Below are positions 1 to 14,388 of a stretch of DNA of 64,000 nucleotides, one piece after another. Position 1 is the stretch's first letter, and each line of letters begins with the position of its first letter. The DNA is from Strongylocentrotus purpuratus (taxonomy: Eukaryota; Echinodermata; Echinoidea; Camarodonta; Strongylocentrotidae): positions 4,950,754-5,014,753 of the forward strand of contig NW_022145611.1 in the NCBI RefSeq assembly GCF_000002235.5, read 5' to 3'. The notes under the pieces were generated by a model that saw nothing but the letters and a program-made list of their open reading frames with translations, searched no databases and was not told where the DNA came from. The translations under genes and the position numbers were made by a program.

Positions 1-631
1 CCACTCTACCCCCACCCTACCCATTCTTCAACCCTACCCGCTCTACCTCCCTACGTCTACTACCACCCTTTCTGTTCTTCCATTCTACCTCTACTACCAT
101 CCTACATCCACTCCACCCCCACCCTACCCATTCTTCCATCCTACGTCTACTACCACCCTACCTGTTCTTCCATCCTTCCTCTACTACCACCCTACGTCTA
201 CTACCACCCTACCTGTTCTTCCATTCTACCTCTACTACCATCCTACCTCTACTACCATCCTACATCCACCCCACCCCCACCCTACCTGTTCTTCCATTTT
301 AGCTCTACTACCATCCCACATCCACTCCACCCCCACCCTACCCATTCTTCCATCCTACGTCCACCCCACTCTACCCCCACCCTACCCCTTCTTCCATTCT
401 ACCTCTACTACCATCCCACCTCTACTACCATCCTACATCCACCCTACCCCCACCCTACCTGTTCTTCCATTTTACCTCTACTACCATCCTACCTCTACTA
501 CTATCCTACTTCAACCCCACCCCCACCCTACCTGTTCTTCCATTTTACCTCTACTACCATCCTACATCCACTTTACCCCCACCCCATCCATTCTTCCATC
601 CTACATCCACCCCAACCCTACCCATTCTACC
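1..631. repeat. Partial L unit (right end) of the satellite
   Basis: These bases match the end of the long unit at 3837-4467 with a constant offset of 3,836. They are therefore the tail of an L unit whose start lies outside the window. Confidence 0.85.
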
Positions 632-2204
632 ATGATACCTCTACTACCATCCCACGTCCATCCCCTACTCTACCCCCACCCTACCCCTTCTTCCATTCTA
701 CTCTACTACCATCCTACCTCTACTACCACCCTACCTGTTTTTCCATTCTACCTCTACTACCATCCTTCCTCTACTACCATCCTACATCTACCCCACCCTC
801 CCTGTTCTTCCATTTTACCTCTACTACCTCCTACGTCCACCCCCACTACCCATTCTTCCATCCTAACTCTACTACCACCCTACCTCTACTACCACCCTAC
901 CTGTTCTTCCATTTTACCTCTACTACCATCCTACCTCTACTACTATCCTACATCTACCCTATCCTACGTCTACCCTATCCTACGTCTACCTTCTACTTGT
1001 TTTCCCAGCCTACCTCTATTACCACCCTACCTGTTCTTCCATTTTACCTCTACTACCATCCTACGTCCACCCCCACTCTACCCCACCCTACCCATTCTTT
1101 CATCCTACCTACCCATTCTTCCATCCTACCTCTACTACCACCCTACCTGTTCTTTCATTCTACCTCTACTACCTCTACTAGATTCGTACATCCACCCAAC
1201 CACCACCCTACCTGTTCTTCCATTTTACCTCTACTACCATCCTACCTCTACTACCTTCCTACATCCACCCCACCCCCACCCTACCTGTTCTTCCATTTTA
1301 CCTCTACTACAATCCTACCTCTACTACCATCCTACGTCCACCCCCACTCTACCCCCACCCTACCCATTCTTCCATTCTACCTCTACTACCATCCTGCCTC
1401 TACTACCATCCTACATCCACCCTACCCCCACCCTACATGTTCTTCCATTTTACCTCTACTACCATCCTACCTCTACTACTATCCTACTTCCACCCCACCC
1501 CACCCTACCTGTTCTTCCATTTTACCTCTACTGCAATCCTACCTCTACTACCATTCTACGTCTACCCCCACCCTACCCTTCTTCCATTCTACCTCTACTA
1601 CCATCCTACATCCACCCCACCCCTACCCTACCTGTTCTTCCATTTTACCTCTACTACAATCCTACATCCACTCCACCCCCACCCTACCCATTCTTCCATC
1701 CTACGTCCACCCCACCCTACCCATTCTACCATGATACCTCTACTACCATCCTACGTACCCCTACTCTACCTCCACCCTACCCCTTCTTCCATTCTACTCT
1801 ACTACCATCCTACCTCTACTACCACACTACCTGTTTTTCCATTCTACCTCTACTACCATCCTTCCTCTACTACTATCCTACATCTACCCCACCCTCCCTG
1901 TTCTTCCATTTTACCTCTACTACCATCCTACGTCCACCCCACTCTACCCCCACCCTACCCCTTCTTCCATTCTACCTCTACTACCATCCCACCTCTACTA
2001 CCATCCTACATCCACCCTACCCCCACCCTACCTGTTCTTCCATTTTACCTCTACTACCATCCTACCTCTACTACTATCCTACTTCAACCCCACCCCCGTC
2101 CTACCTGTTCTTCCATTTTACCTCTACTACCATCCTACATCCACTTTACCCCCACCCCATCCATTCTTCCATCCTACATCCACCCCAACCCTACCCATTC
2201 TACC
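632..2204. repeat. Short higher-order unit S1
   Basis: The unit is bounded by the marker ATGATACCTCTACTACCATC followed by CCACGTCCATCCCC. A second marker (same start, then CTACGTACCCCTAC) lies 1,099 bases in, and 474 bases remain after it. S units are distinguished from L units by these two internal distances. Confidence 0.85.
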
Positions 2205-4467
2205 ATGATACCTCTACTACCATCCCACGTCCATCCCCTACTCTACCCCCACCCTACCCCTTCTTCCATTCTACTCTACTACCATCCTACCTCTACTACC
2301 ACCCTACCTGTTTTTCCATTCTACCTCTACTACCATCCTTCCTCTACTACCATCCTACATCTACCCCACCCTCCCTGTTCTTCCATTTTACCTCTACTAC
2401 CTCCTACGTCCACCCCCACTACCCATTCTTCCATCCTAACTCTACTACCACCCTACCTCTACTACCACCCTACCTGTTCTTCCATTTTACCTCTACTACC
2501 ATCCTACCTCTACTACTATCCTACATCTACCCTATCCTACGTCTACCCTATCCTACGTCTACCTTCTACTTGTTTTCCCAGCCTACCTCTATTACCACCC
2601 TACCTGTTCTTCCATTCTACCTCTACTACCATCCTACGTCCATCCCCCACTCTACCCCCACCCTACCCGTTCTACCTCCCTACGTCTACTACCACCCTTT
2701 CTGTTCTTCCATTCTACCTCTACTACCATCCTACATCCATCCCACCCCACCCTACCCGTTCTTTCATCCTACGTCTACTACCACTCTACCTGTTCTTCCA
2801 TTTTACCTCTACTACCACCCTACCTGGTCTTCCATTTTACCTCTACTACCATCCTACCTCTACTACCATCCTCCATCTACCCCTACCCTACCCATTATTC
2901 CATATTGCCTCTACTACGATCCTATCTCTACTATAATCTTTTGTCAACCTCAATACTGCCTATTCTTCTGTCCTACCTCTATATACCATCCAACGTCCAT
3001 CCCCAGCCTACATGTTCTTCCATCCTACCTCTACTACCTTCCTACATCCACCCCACCCCCACCCTACCTGTTCTTCCATTTTACCTCTACTACAATCCTA
3101 CCTCTACTACCATCCTACGTCCACCCCCACTCTACCCCCACCCTACCCATTCTTCCATTCTACCTCTACTACCATCCTGCCTCTACTACCATCCTACATC
3201 CACCCTACCCCCACCCTACATGTTCTTCCATTTTACCTCTACTACCATCCTACCTCTACTACTATCCTACTTCCACCCCACCCCACCCTACCTGTTCTTC
3301 CATTTTACCTCTACTGCAATCCTACCTCTACTACCATTCTACGTCTACCCCCACCCTACCCCTTCTTCCATTCTACCTCTACTACCATCCTACATCCACC
3401 CCACCCCTACCCTACCTGTTCTTCCATTTTACCTCTACTACAATCCTACATCCACTCCACCCCCACCCTACCCATTCTTCCATCCTACGTCCACCCCCAC
3501 CCTACCCATTCTACCATGATACCTCTACTACCATCCTACGTACCCCTACTCTACCTCCACCCTACCCCTTCTTCCATTCTACTCTACTACCATCCTACCT
3601 CTACTACCACACTACCTGTTTTTCCATTCTACCTCTACTACCATCCTTCCTCTACTACTATCCTACATCTACCCCACCCTCCCTGTTCTTCCATGTTACC
3701 TCTACTACCATCCTACGTCCACCCCACTCTACCCCCACCCTACCCATTCTTCAATCCTACCTCTACTTACCACCCTACCTCTACTACCACCCTACCTGTT
3801 CTTCCATTTTACCTCTACTACCATCCTACGTCCACCCCACTCTACCCCCACCCTACCCATTCTTCAACCCTACCCGCTCTACCTCCCTACGTCTACTACC
3901 ACCCTTTCTGTTCTTCCATTCTACCTCTACTACCATCCTACATCCACTCCACCCCCACCCTACCCATTCTTCCATCCTACGTCTACTACCACCCTACCTG
4001 TTCTTCCATCCTTCCTCTACTACCACCCTACGTCTACTACCACCCTACCTGTTCTTCCATTCTACCTCTACTACCATCCTACCTCTACTACCATCCTACA
4101 TCCACCCCACCCCCACCCTACCTGTTCTTCCATTTTAGCTCTACTACCATCCCACATCCACTCCACCCCCACCCTACCCATTCTTCCATCCTACGTCCAC
4201 CCCACTCTACCCCCACCCTACCCCTTCTTCCATTCTACCTCTACTACCATCCCACCTCTACTACCATCCTACATCCACCCTACCCCCACCCTACCTGTTC
4301 TTCCATTTTACCTCTACTACCATCCTACCTCTACTACTATCCTACTTCAACCCCACCCCCACCCTACCTGTTCTTCCATTTTACCTCTACTACCATCCTA
4401 CATCCACTTTACCCCCACCCCATCCATTCTTCCATCCTACATCCACCCCAACCCTACCCATTCTACC
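2205..4467. repeat. Long higher-order unit L1
   Basis: The distance from first marker to second marker is 1,311 bases and from second marker to the next unit 952 bases, for a total of 2,263. It contains a segment near 2940 (around TTTTGTCAACCTCAATACTG) that is absent from S units. Confidence 0.85.
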
Positions 4468-6041
4468 ATGATACCTCTACTACCATCCCACGTCCATCCC
4501 CTACTCTACCCCCACCCTACCCCTTCTTCCATTCTACTCTACTACCATCCTACCTCTACTACCACCCTACCTGTTTTTCCATTCTACCTCTACTACCATC
4601 CTTCCTCTACTACCATCCTACATCTACCCCACCCTCCCTGTTCTTCCATTTTACCTCTACTACCTCCTACGTCCACCCCCACTACCCATTCTTCCATCCT
4701 AACTCTACTACCACCCTACCTCTACTACCACCCTACCTGTTCTTCCATTTTACCTCTACTACCATCCTACCTCTACTACTATCCTACATCTACCCTATCC
4801 TACGTCTACCCTATCCTACGTCTACCTTCTACTTGTTTTCCCAGCCTACCTCTATTACCACCCTACCTGTTCTTCCATTTTACCTCTACTACCATCCTAC
4901 GTCCACCCCCACTCTACCCCACCCTACCCATTCTTTCATCCTACCTACCCATTCTTCCATCCTACCTCTACTACCACCCTACCTGTTCTTTCATTCTACC
5001 TCTACTACCTCTACTAGATTCGTACATCCACCCAACCACCACCCTACCTGTTCTTCCATTTTACCTCTACTACCATCCTACCTCTACTACCTTCCTACAT
5101 CCACCCCACCCCCACCCTACCTGTTCTTCCATTTTACCTCTACTACAATCCTACCTCTACTACCATCCTACGTCCACCCCCACTCTACCCCCCACCCTAC
5201 CCATTCTTCCATTCTACCTCTACTACCATCCTGCCTCTACTACCATCCTACATCCACCCTACCCCCACCCTACATGTTCTTCCATTTTACCTCTACTACC
5301 ATCCTACCTCTACTACTATCCTACTTCCACCCCACCCCACCCTACCTGTTCTTCCATTTTACCTCTACTGCAATCCTACCTCTACTACCATTCTACGTCT
5401 ACCCCCACCCTACCCCTTCTTCCATTCTACCTCTACTACCATCCTACATCCACCCCACCCCTACCCTACCTGTTCTTCCATTTTACCTCTACTACAATCC
5501 TACATCCACTCCACCCCCACCCTACCCATTCTTCCATCCTACGTCCACCCCCACCCTACCCATTCTACCATGATACCTCTACTACCATCCTACGTACCCC
5601 TACTCTACCTCCACCCTACCCCTTCTTCCATTCTACTCTACTACCATCCTACCTCTACTACCACACTACCTGTTTTTCCATTCTACCTCTACTACCATCC
5701 TTCCTCTACTACTATCCTACATCTACCCCACCCTCCCTGTTCTTCCATTTTACCTCTACTACCATCCTACGTCCACCCCACTCTACCCCCACCCTACCCT
5801 TCTTCCATTCTACCTCTACTACCATCCCACCTCTACTACCATCCTACATCCACCCTACCCCCACCCTACCTGTTCTTCCATTTTACCTCTACTACCATCC
5901 TACCTCTACTACTATCCTACTTCAACCCCACCCCCGTCCTACCTGTTCTTCCATTTTACCTCTACTACCATCCTACATCCACTTTACCCCCACCCATCCA
6001 TTCTTCCATCCTACATCCACCCCAACCCTACCCATTCTACC
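4468..6041. repeat. Short higher-order unit S2
   Basis: The internal marker distances are 1,102 and 472, almost the same as S1. It starts 3,836 bases after S1. Confidence 0.85.
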
Positions 6042-8305
6042 ATGATACCTCTACTACCATCCCACGTCCATCCCCTACTCTACCCCCACCCTACCCCTTC
6101 TTCCATTCTACTCTACTACCATCCTACCTCTACTACCACCCTACCTGTTTTTCCATTCTACCTCTACTACCATCCTTCCTCTACTACCATCCTACATCTA
6201 CCCCACCCTCCCTGTTCTTCCATTTTACCTCTACTACCTCCTACGTCCACCCCCACTACCCATTCTTCCATCCTAACTCTACTACCACCCTACCTCTACT
6301 ACCACCCTACCTGTTCTTCCATTTTACCTCTACTACCATCCTACCTCTACTACTATCCTACATCTACCCTATCCTACGTCTACCCTATTCTACGTCTACC
6401 TTCTACTTGTTTTCCCAGCCTACCTCTATTACCACCCTACCTGTTCTTCCATTCTACCTCTACTACCATCCTACGTCCATCCCCCACTCTACCCCCACCC
6501 TACCCGTTCTACCTCCCTACGTCTACTACCACCCTTTCTGTTCTTCCATTCTACCTCTACTACCATCCTACATCCATCCCACCCCACCCTACCCGTTCTT
6601 TCATCCTACGTCTACTACCACTCTACCTGTTCTTCCATTTTACCTCTACTACCACCCTACCTGGTCTTCCATTTTACCTCTACTACCATCCTACCTCTAC
6701 TACCATCCTCCATCTACCCCTACCCTACCCATTATTCCATATTGCCTCTACTACGATCCTATCTCTACTATAATCTTTTGTCAACCTCAATACTGCCTAT
6801 TCTTCTGTCCTACCTCTATATACCATCCAACGTCCATCCCCAGCCTACATGTTCTTCCATCCTACCTCTACTACCTTCCTACATCCACCCCACCCCCACC
6901 CTACCTGTTCTTCCATTTTACCTCTACTACAATCCTACCTCTACTACCATCCTACGTCCACCCCCACTCTACCCCCACCCTACCCATTCTTCCATTCTAC
7001 CTCTACTACCATCCTGCCTCTACTACCATCCTACATCCACCCTACCCCCACCCTACATGTTCTTCCATTTTACCTCTACTACCATCCTACCTCTACTACT
7101 ATCCTACTTCCACCCCACCCCACCCTACCTGTTCTTCCATTTTACCTCTACTGCAATCCTACCTCTACTACCATTCTACGTCTACCCCCACCCTACCCCT
7201 TCTTCCATTCTACCTCTACTACCATCCTACATCCACCCCACCCCTACCCTACCTGTTCTTCCATTTTACCTCTACTACAATCCTACATCCACTCCACCCC
7301 CACCCTACCCATTCTTCCATCCTACGTCCACCCCCACCCTACCCATTCTACCATGATACCTCTACTACCATCCTACGTACCCCTACTCTACCTCCACCCT
7401 ACCCCTTCTTCCATTCTACTCTACTACCATCCTACCTCTACTACCACACTACCTGTTTTTCCATTCTACCTCTACTACCATCCTTCCTCTACTACTATCC
7501 TACATCTACCCCACCCTCCCTGTTCTTCCATGTTACCTCTACTACCATCCTACGTCCACCCCACTCTACCCCCACCCTACCCATTCTTCAATCCTACCTC
7601 TACTTACCACCCTACCTCTACTACCACCCTACCTGTTCTTCCATTTTACCTCTACTACCATCCTACGTCCACCCCACTCTACCCCCACCCTACCCATTCT
7701 TCAACCCTACCCGCTCTACCTCCCTACGTCTACTACCACCCTTTCTGTTCTTCCATTCTACCTCTACTACCATCCTACATCCACTCCACCCCCACCCTAC
7801 CCATTCTTCCATCCTACGTCTACTACCACCCTACCTGTTCTTCCATCCTTCCTCTACTACCACCCTACGTCTACTACCACCCTACCTGTTCTTCCATTCT
7901 ACCTCTACTACCATCCTACCTCTACTACCATCCTACATCCACCCCACCCCCACCCTACCTGTTCTTCCATTTTACCTCTACTACCATCCCACATCCACTC
8001 CACCCCCACCCTACCCATTCTTCCATCCTACGTCCACCCCCACTCTACCCCCACCCTACCCCTTCTTCCATTCTACCTCTACTACCATCCCACCTCTACT
8101 ACCTTCCTACATCCACCCTACCCCCACCCTACCTGTTCTTCCATTTTACCTCTACTACCATCCTACCTCTACTACTATCCTACTTCAACCCCACCCCCAC
8201 CCTACCTGTTCTTCCATTTTACCTCTACTACCATCCTACATCCACTTTACCCCCACCCCATCCATTCTTCCATCCTACATCCACCCCAACCCTACCCATT
8301 CTACC
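6042..8305. repeat. Long higher-order unit L2
   Basis: The internal marker distances are 1,311 and 953. It starts 3,837 bases after L1. Confidence 0.85.
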
Positions 8306-9864
8306 ATGATACCTCTACTACCATCCCACGTCCATCCCCTACTCTACCCCCACCCTACCCCTTCTTCCATTCTACTCTACTACCATCCTACCTCTACTAC
8401 CACCCTACCTGTTTTTCCATTCTACCTCTACTACCATCCTTCCTCTACTACCATCCTACATCTACCCCACCCTCCCTGTTCTTCCATTTTACCTCTACTA
8501 CCTCCTACGTCCACCCCCACTACCCATTCTTCCATCCTAACTCTACTACCACCCTACCTCTACTACCACCCTACCTGTTCTTCCATTTTACCTCTACTAC
8601 CATCCTACCTCTACTACTATCCTACATCTACCCTATCCTACGTCTACCCTATCCTACGTCTACCTTCTACTTGTTTTCCCAGCCTACCTCTATTACCACC
8701 CTACCTGTTCTTCCATTTTACCTCTACTACCATCCTACGTCCACCCCCACTCTACCCCACCCTACCCATTCTTTCATCCTACCTACCCATTCTTCCATCC
8801 TACCTCTACTACCACCCTACCTGTTCTTTCATTCTACCTCTACTACCTCTACTAGATTCGTACATCCACCCAACCACCACCCTACCTGTTCTTCCATTTT
8901 ACCTCTACTACCATCCTACCTCTACTACCTTCCTACATCCACCCCACCCCCACCCTACCTGTTCTTCCATTTTACCTCTACTACAATCCTACCTCTACTA
9001 CCATCCTAAGTCCACCCCCACTCTACCCCCACCCTACCCATTCTTCCATTCTACCTCTACTACCATCCTACATCCACCCTACCCCCACCCTACATGTTCT
9101 TCCATTTTACCTCTACTACCATCCTACCTCTACTACTATCCTACTTCCACCCCACCCCACCCTACCTGTTCTTCCATTTTACCTCTACTGCAATCCTACC
9201 TCTACTACCATTCTACGTCTACCCCCACCCTACCCCTTCTTCCATTCTACCTCTACTACCATCCTACATCCACCCCACCCCTACCCTACCTGTTCTTCCA
9301 TTTTACCTCTACTACAATCCTACATCCACTCCACCCCCACCCTACCCATTCTTCCATCCTACGTCCACCCCCACCCTACCCATTCTACCTTGATACCTCT
9401 ACTACCATCCTACGTACCCCTACTCTACCTCCACCCTACCCCTTCTTCCATTCTACTCTACTACCATCCTACCTCTACTACCACACTACCTGTTTTTCCA
9501 TTCTACCTCTACTACCATCCTTCCTCTACTACTATCCTACATCTACCCCACCCTCCCTGTTCTTCCATTTTACCTCTACTACCATCCTACGTCCACCCCA
9601 CTCTACCCCCACCCTACCCCTTCTTCCATTCTACCTCTACTACCATCCCACCTCTACTACCATCCTACATCCACCCTACCCCCACCCTACCTGTTCTTCC
9701 ATTTTACCTCTACTACCATCCTACCTCTACTACTATCCTACTTCAACCCCACCCCCACCCTACCTGTTCTTCCATTTTACCTCTACTACCATCCTACATC
9801 CACTTTACCCCCCACCCCATCCATTCTTCCATCCTACATCCACCCCAACCCTACCCATTCTACC
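8306..9864. repeat. Short higher-order unit S3
   Basis: The internal marker distances are 1,084 and 475. It is about 17 bases shorter than S1 and S2 in its first part, consistent with loss of one basic unit. The second marker here reads TTGATA instead of ATGATA. Confidence 0.85.
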
Positions 9865-12125
9865 ATGATACCTCTACTACCATCCCACGTCCATCCCCTA
9901 CTCTACCCCACCCTACCCCTTCTTCCATTCTACTCTACTACCATCCTACCTCTACTACCACCCTACCTGTTTTTTCCATTCTACCTCTACTACCATCCTT
10001 CCTCTACTACCATCCTACATCTACCCCACCCTCCCTGTTCTTCCATTTTACCTCTACTACCTCCTACGTCCACCCCCACTACCCATTCTTCCATCCTAAC
10101 TCTACTACCACCCTACCTCTACTACCACCCTACCTGTTCTTCCATTTTACCTCTACTACCATCCTACCTCTACTACTATCCTACATCTACCCTATCCTAC
10201 GTCTACCCTATCCTACGTCTACCTTCTACTTGTTTTCCCAGCCTACCTCTATTACCACCCTACCTGTTCTTCCATTCTACCTCTACTACCATCCTACGTC
10301 CATCCCCCACTCTACCCCCACCCTACCCGTTCTACCTCCTACGTCTACTACCACCCTTTCTGTTCTTCCATTCTACCTCTACTACCATCCTACATCCATC
10401 CCACCCCACCCTACCCGTTCTTTCATCCTACGTCTACTACCACTCTACCTGTTCTTCCATTTTACCTCTACTACCACCCTACCTGGTCTTCCATTTTACC
10501 TCTACTACCATCCTACCTCTACTACCATCCTCCATCTACCCCTACCCTACCCATTATTCCATATTGCCTCTACTACGATCCTATCTCTACTATAATCTTT
10601 TGTCAACCTCAATACTGCCTATTCTTCTGTCCTACCTCTATATACCATCCAACGTCCATCCCCAGCCTACATGTTCTTCCATCCTACCTCTACTACCTTC
10701 CTACATCCACCCCACCCCCACCCTACCTGTTCTTCCATTTTACCTCTACTACAATCCTACCTCTACTACCATCCTACGTCCACCCCCACTCTACCCCCAC
10801 CCTACCCATTCTTCCATTCTACCTCTACTACCATCCTGCCTCTACTACCATCCTACATCCACCCTACCCCACCCTACATGTTCTTCCATTTTACCTCTAC
10901 TACCATCCTACCTCTACTACTATCCTACTTCCACCCCACCCCACCCTACCTGTTCTTCCATTTTACCTCTACTGCAATCCTACCTCTACTACCATTCTAC
11001 GTCTACCCCCACCCTACCCCTTCTTCCATTCTACCTCTACTACCATCCTACATCCACCCCACCCCTACCCTACCTGTTCTTCCATTTTACCTCTACTACA
11101 ATCCTACATCCACTCCACCCCCACCCTACCCATTCTTCCATCCTACGCCCACCCCCACCCTACCCATTCTACCATGATACCTCTACTACCATCCTACGTA
11201 CCCCTACTCTACCTCCACCCTACCCCTTCTTCCATTCTACTCTACTACCATCCTACCTCTACTACCACACTACCTGTTTTTCCATTCTACCTCTACTACC
11301 ATCCTTCCTCTACTACTATCCTACATCTACCCCACCCTCCCTGTTCTTCCATTTTACCTCTACTACCATCCTACGTCCACCCCACTCTACCCCCACCCTA
11401 CCCATTCTTCAATCCTACCTCTACTTACCACCCTACCTCTACTACCACCCTACCTGTTCTTCCATTTTACCTCTACTACCATCCTACGTCCACCCCACTC
11501 TACCCCCACCCTACCCATTCTTCAACCCTACCCGCTCTACCTCCCTACGTCTACTACCACCCTTTCTGTTCTTCCATTCTACCTCTACTACCATCCTACA
11601 TCCACTCCACCCCCACCCTACCCATTCTTCCATCCTACGTCTACTACCACCCTACCTGTTCTTCCATCCTTCCTCTACTACCACCCTACGTCTACTACCA
11701 CCCTACCTGTTCTTCCATTCTACCTCTACCACCATCCTACCTCTACTACCATCCTACATCCACCCACCCCCACCCTACCTGTTCTTCCATTTTACCTCTA
11801 CTACCATCCCACATCCACTCCACCCCCACCCTACCCATTCTTCCATCCTACGTCCACCCCCACTCTACCCCCACCCTACCCCTTCTTCCATTCTACCTCT
11901 ACTACCATCCCACCTCTACTACCTTCCTACATCCACCCTACCCCCACCCTACCTGTTCTTCCATTTTACCTCTACTACCATCCTACCTCTACTACTATCC
12001 TACTTCAACCCCACCCCCACCCTACCTGTTCTTCCATTTTACCTCTACTACCATCCTACATCCACTTTACCCCCACCCCATCCATTCTTCCATCCTACAT
12101 CCACCCCAACCCTACCCATTCTACC
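9865..12125. repeat. Long higher-order unit L3
   Basis: The internal marker distances are 1,309 and 952. It shares private variants with L4: TACGCCCACCCCC near 11150 where other units have TACGTCCACCCCC, and CTCTACCACCATCC near 11722. Confidence 0.85.
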
Positions 12126-14388
12126 ATGATACCTCTACTACCATCCCACGTCCATCCCCTACTCTACCCCCACCCTACCCCTTCTTCCATTCTACTCTAC
12201 TACCATCCTACCTCTACTACCACCCTACCTGTTTTTCCATTCTACCTCTACTACCATCCTTCCTCTACTACCATCCTACATCTACCCCACCCTCCCTGTT
12301 CTTCCATTTTACCTCTACTACCTCCTACGTCCACCCCCACTACCCATTCTTCCATCCTAACTCTACTACCACCCTACCTCTACTACCACCCTACCTGTTC
12401 TTCCATTTTACCTCTACTACCATCCTACCTCTACTACTATCCTACATCTACCCTATCCTACGTCTACCCTATCCTACGTCTACCTTCTACTTGTTTTCCC
12501 CAGCCTACCTCTATTACCACCCTACCTGTTCTTCCATTCTACCTCTACTACCATCCTACGTCCATCCCCCACTCTACCCCACCCCTACCCGTTCTACCTC
12601 CCTACGTCTACTACCACCCTTTCTGTTCTTCCATTCTACCTCTACTACCATCCTACATCCATCCCACCCCACCCTACCCGTTCTTTCATCCTACGTCTAC
12701 TACCACTCTACCTGTTCTTCCATTTTACCTCTACTACCACCCTACCTGGTCTTCCATTTTACCTCTACTACCATCCTACCTCTACTACCATCCTCCATCT
12801 ACCCCTACCCTACCCATTATTCCATATTGCCTCTACTACGATCCTATCTCTACTATAATCTTTTGTCAACCTCAATACTGCCTATTCTTCTGTCCTACCT
12901 CTATATACCATCCAACGTCCATCCCCAGCCTACATGTTCTTCCATCCTACCTCTACTACCTTCCTACATCCACCCCACCCCCACCCTACCTGTTCTTCCA
13001 TTTTACCTCTACTACAATCCTACCTCTACTACCATCCTACGTCCACCCCCACTCTACCCCCACCCTACCCATTCTTCCATTCTACCTCTACTACCATCCT
13101 GCCTCTACTACCATCCTACATCCACCCTACCCCACCCTACATGTTCTTCCATTTTACCTCTACTACCATCCTACCTCTACTACTATCCTACTTCCACCCC
13201 ACCCCACCCTACCTGTTCTTCCATTTTACCTCTACTGCAATCCTACCTCTACTACCATTCTACGTCTACCCCCACCCTACCCCTTCTTCCATTCTACCTC
13301 TACTACCATCCTACATCCACCCCACCCCTACCCTACCTGTTCTTCCATTTTACCTCTACTACAATCCTACATCCACTCCACCCCCACCCTACCCATTCTT
13401 CCATCCTACGCCCACCCCCACCCTACCCATTCTACCATGATACCTCTACTACCATCCTACGTACCCCTACTCTACCTCCACCCTACCCCTTCTTCCATTC
13501 TACTCTACTACCATCCTACCTCTACTACCACACTACCTGTTTTTCCATTCTACCTCTACTACCATCCTTCCTCTACTACTATCCTACATCTACCCCACCC
13601 TCCCTGTTCTTCCATTTTACCTCTACTACCATCCTACGTCCACCCCACTCTACCCCCACCCTACCCATTCTTCAATCCTACCTCTACTTACCACCCTACC
13701 TCTACTACCACCCTACCTGTTCTTCCATTTTACCTCTACTACCATCCTACGTCCACCCCACTCTACCCCCACCCTACCCATTCTTCAACCCTACCCGCTC
13801 TACCTCCCTACGTCTACTACCACCCTTTCTGTTCTTCCATTCTACCTCTACTACCATCCTACATCCACTCCACCCCCACCCTACCCATTCTTCCATCCTA
13901 CGTCTACTACCACCCTACCTGTTCTTCCATCCTTCCTCTACTACCACCCTACGTCTACTACCACCTACCTGTTCTTCCATTCTACCTCTACCACCATCCT
14001 ACCTCTACTACCATCCTACATCCACCCCACCCCCACCCTACCTGTTCTTCCATTTTACCTCTACTACCATCCCACATCCACTCCACCCCCACCCTACCCA
14101 TTCTTCCATCCTACGTCCACCCCCACTCTACCCCCACCCTACCCCTTCTTCCATTCTACCTCTACTACCATCCCACCTCTACTACCTTCCTACATCCACC
14201 CTACCCCCACCCTACCTGTTCTTCCATTTTACCTCTACTACCATCCTACCTCTACTACTATCCTACTTCAACCCCACCCCCACCCTACCTGTTCTTCCAT
14301 TTTACCTCTACTACCATCCTACATCCACTTTACCCCCACCCCATCCATTCTTCCATCCTACATCCACCCCAACCCTACCCATTCTACC
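12126..14388. repeat. Long higher-order unit L4, recent duplicate of L3
   Basis: The internal marker distances are 1,311 and 952. The private variants of L3 recur here (near 13407 and 13985), and no S unit lies between L3 and L4, so the S/L alternation is broken by a duplication of L. Confidence 0.85.
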
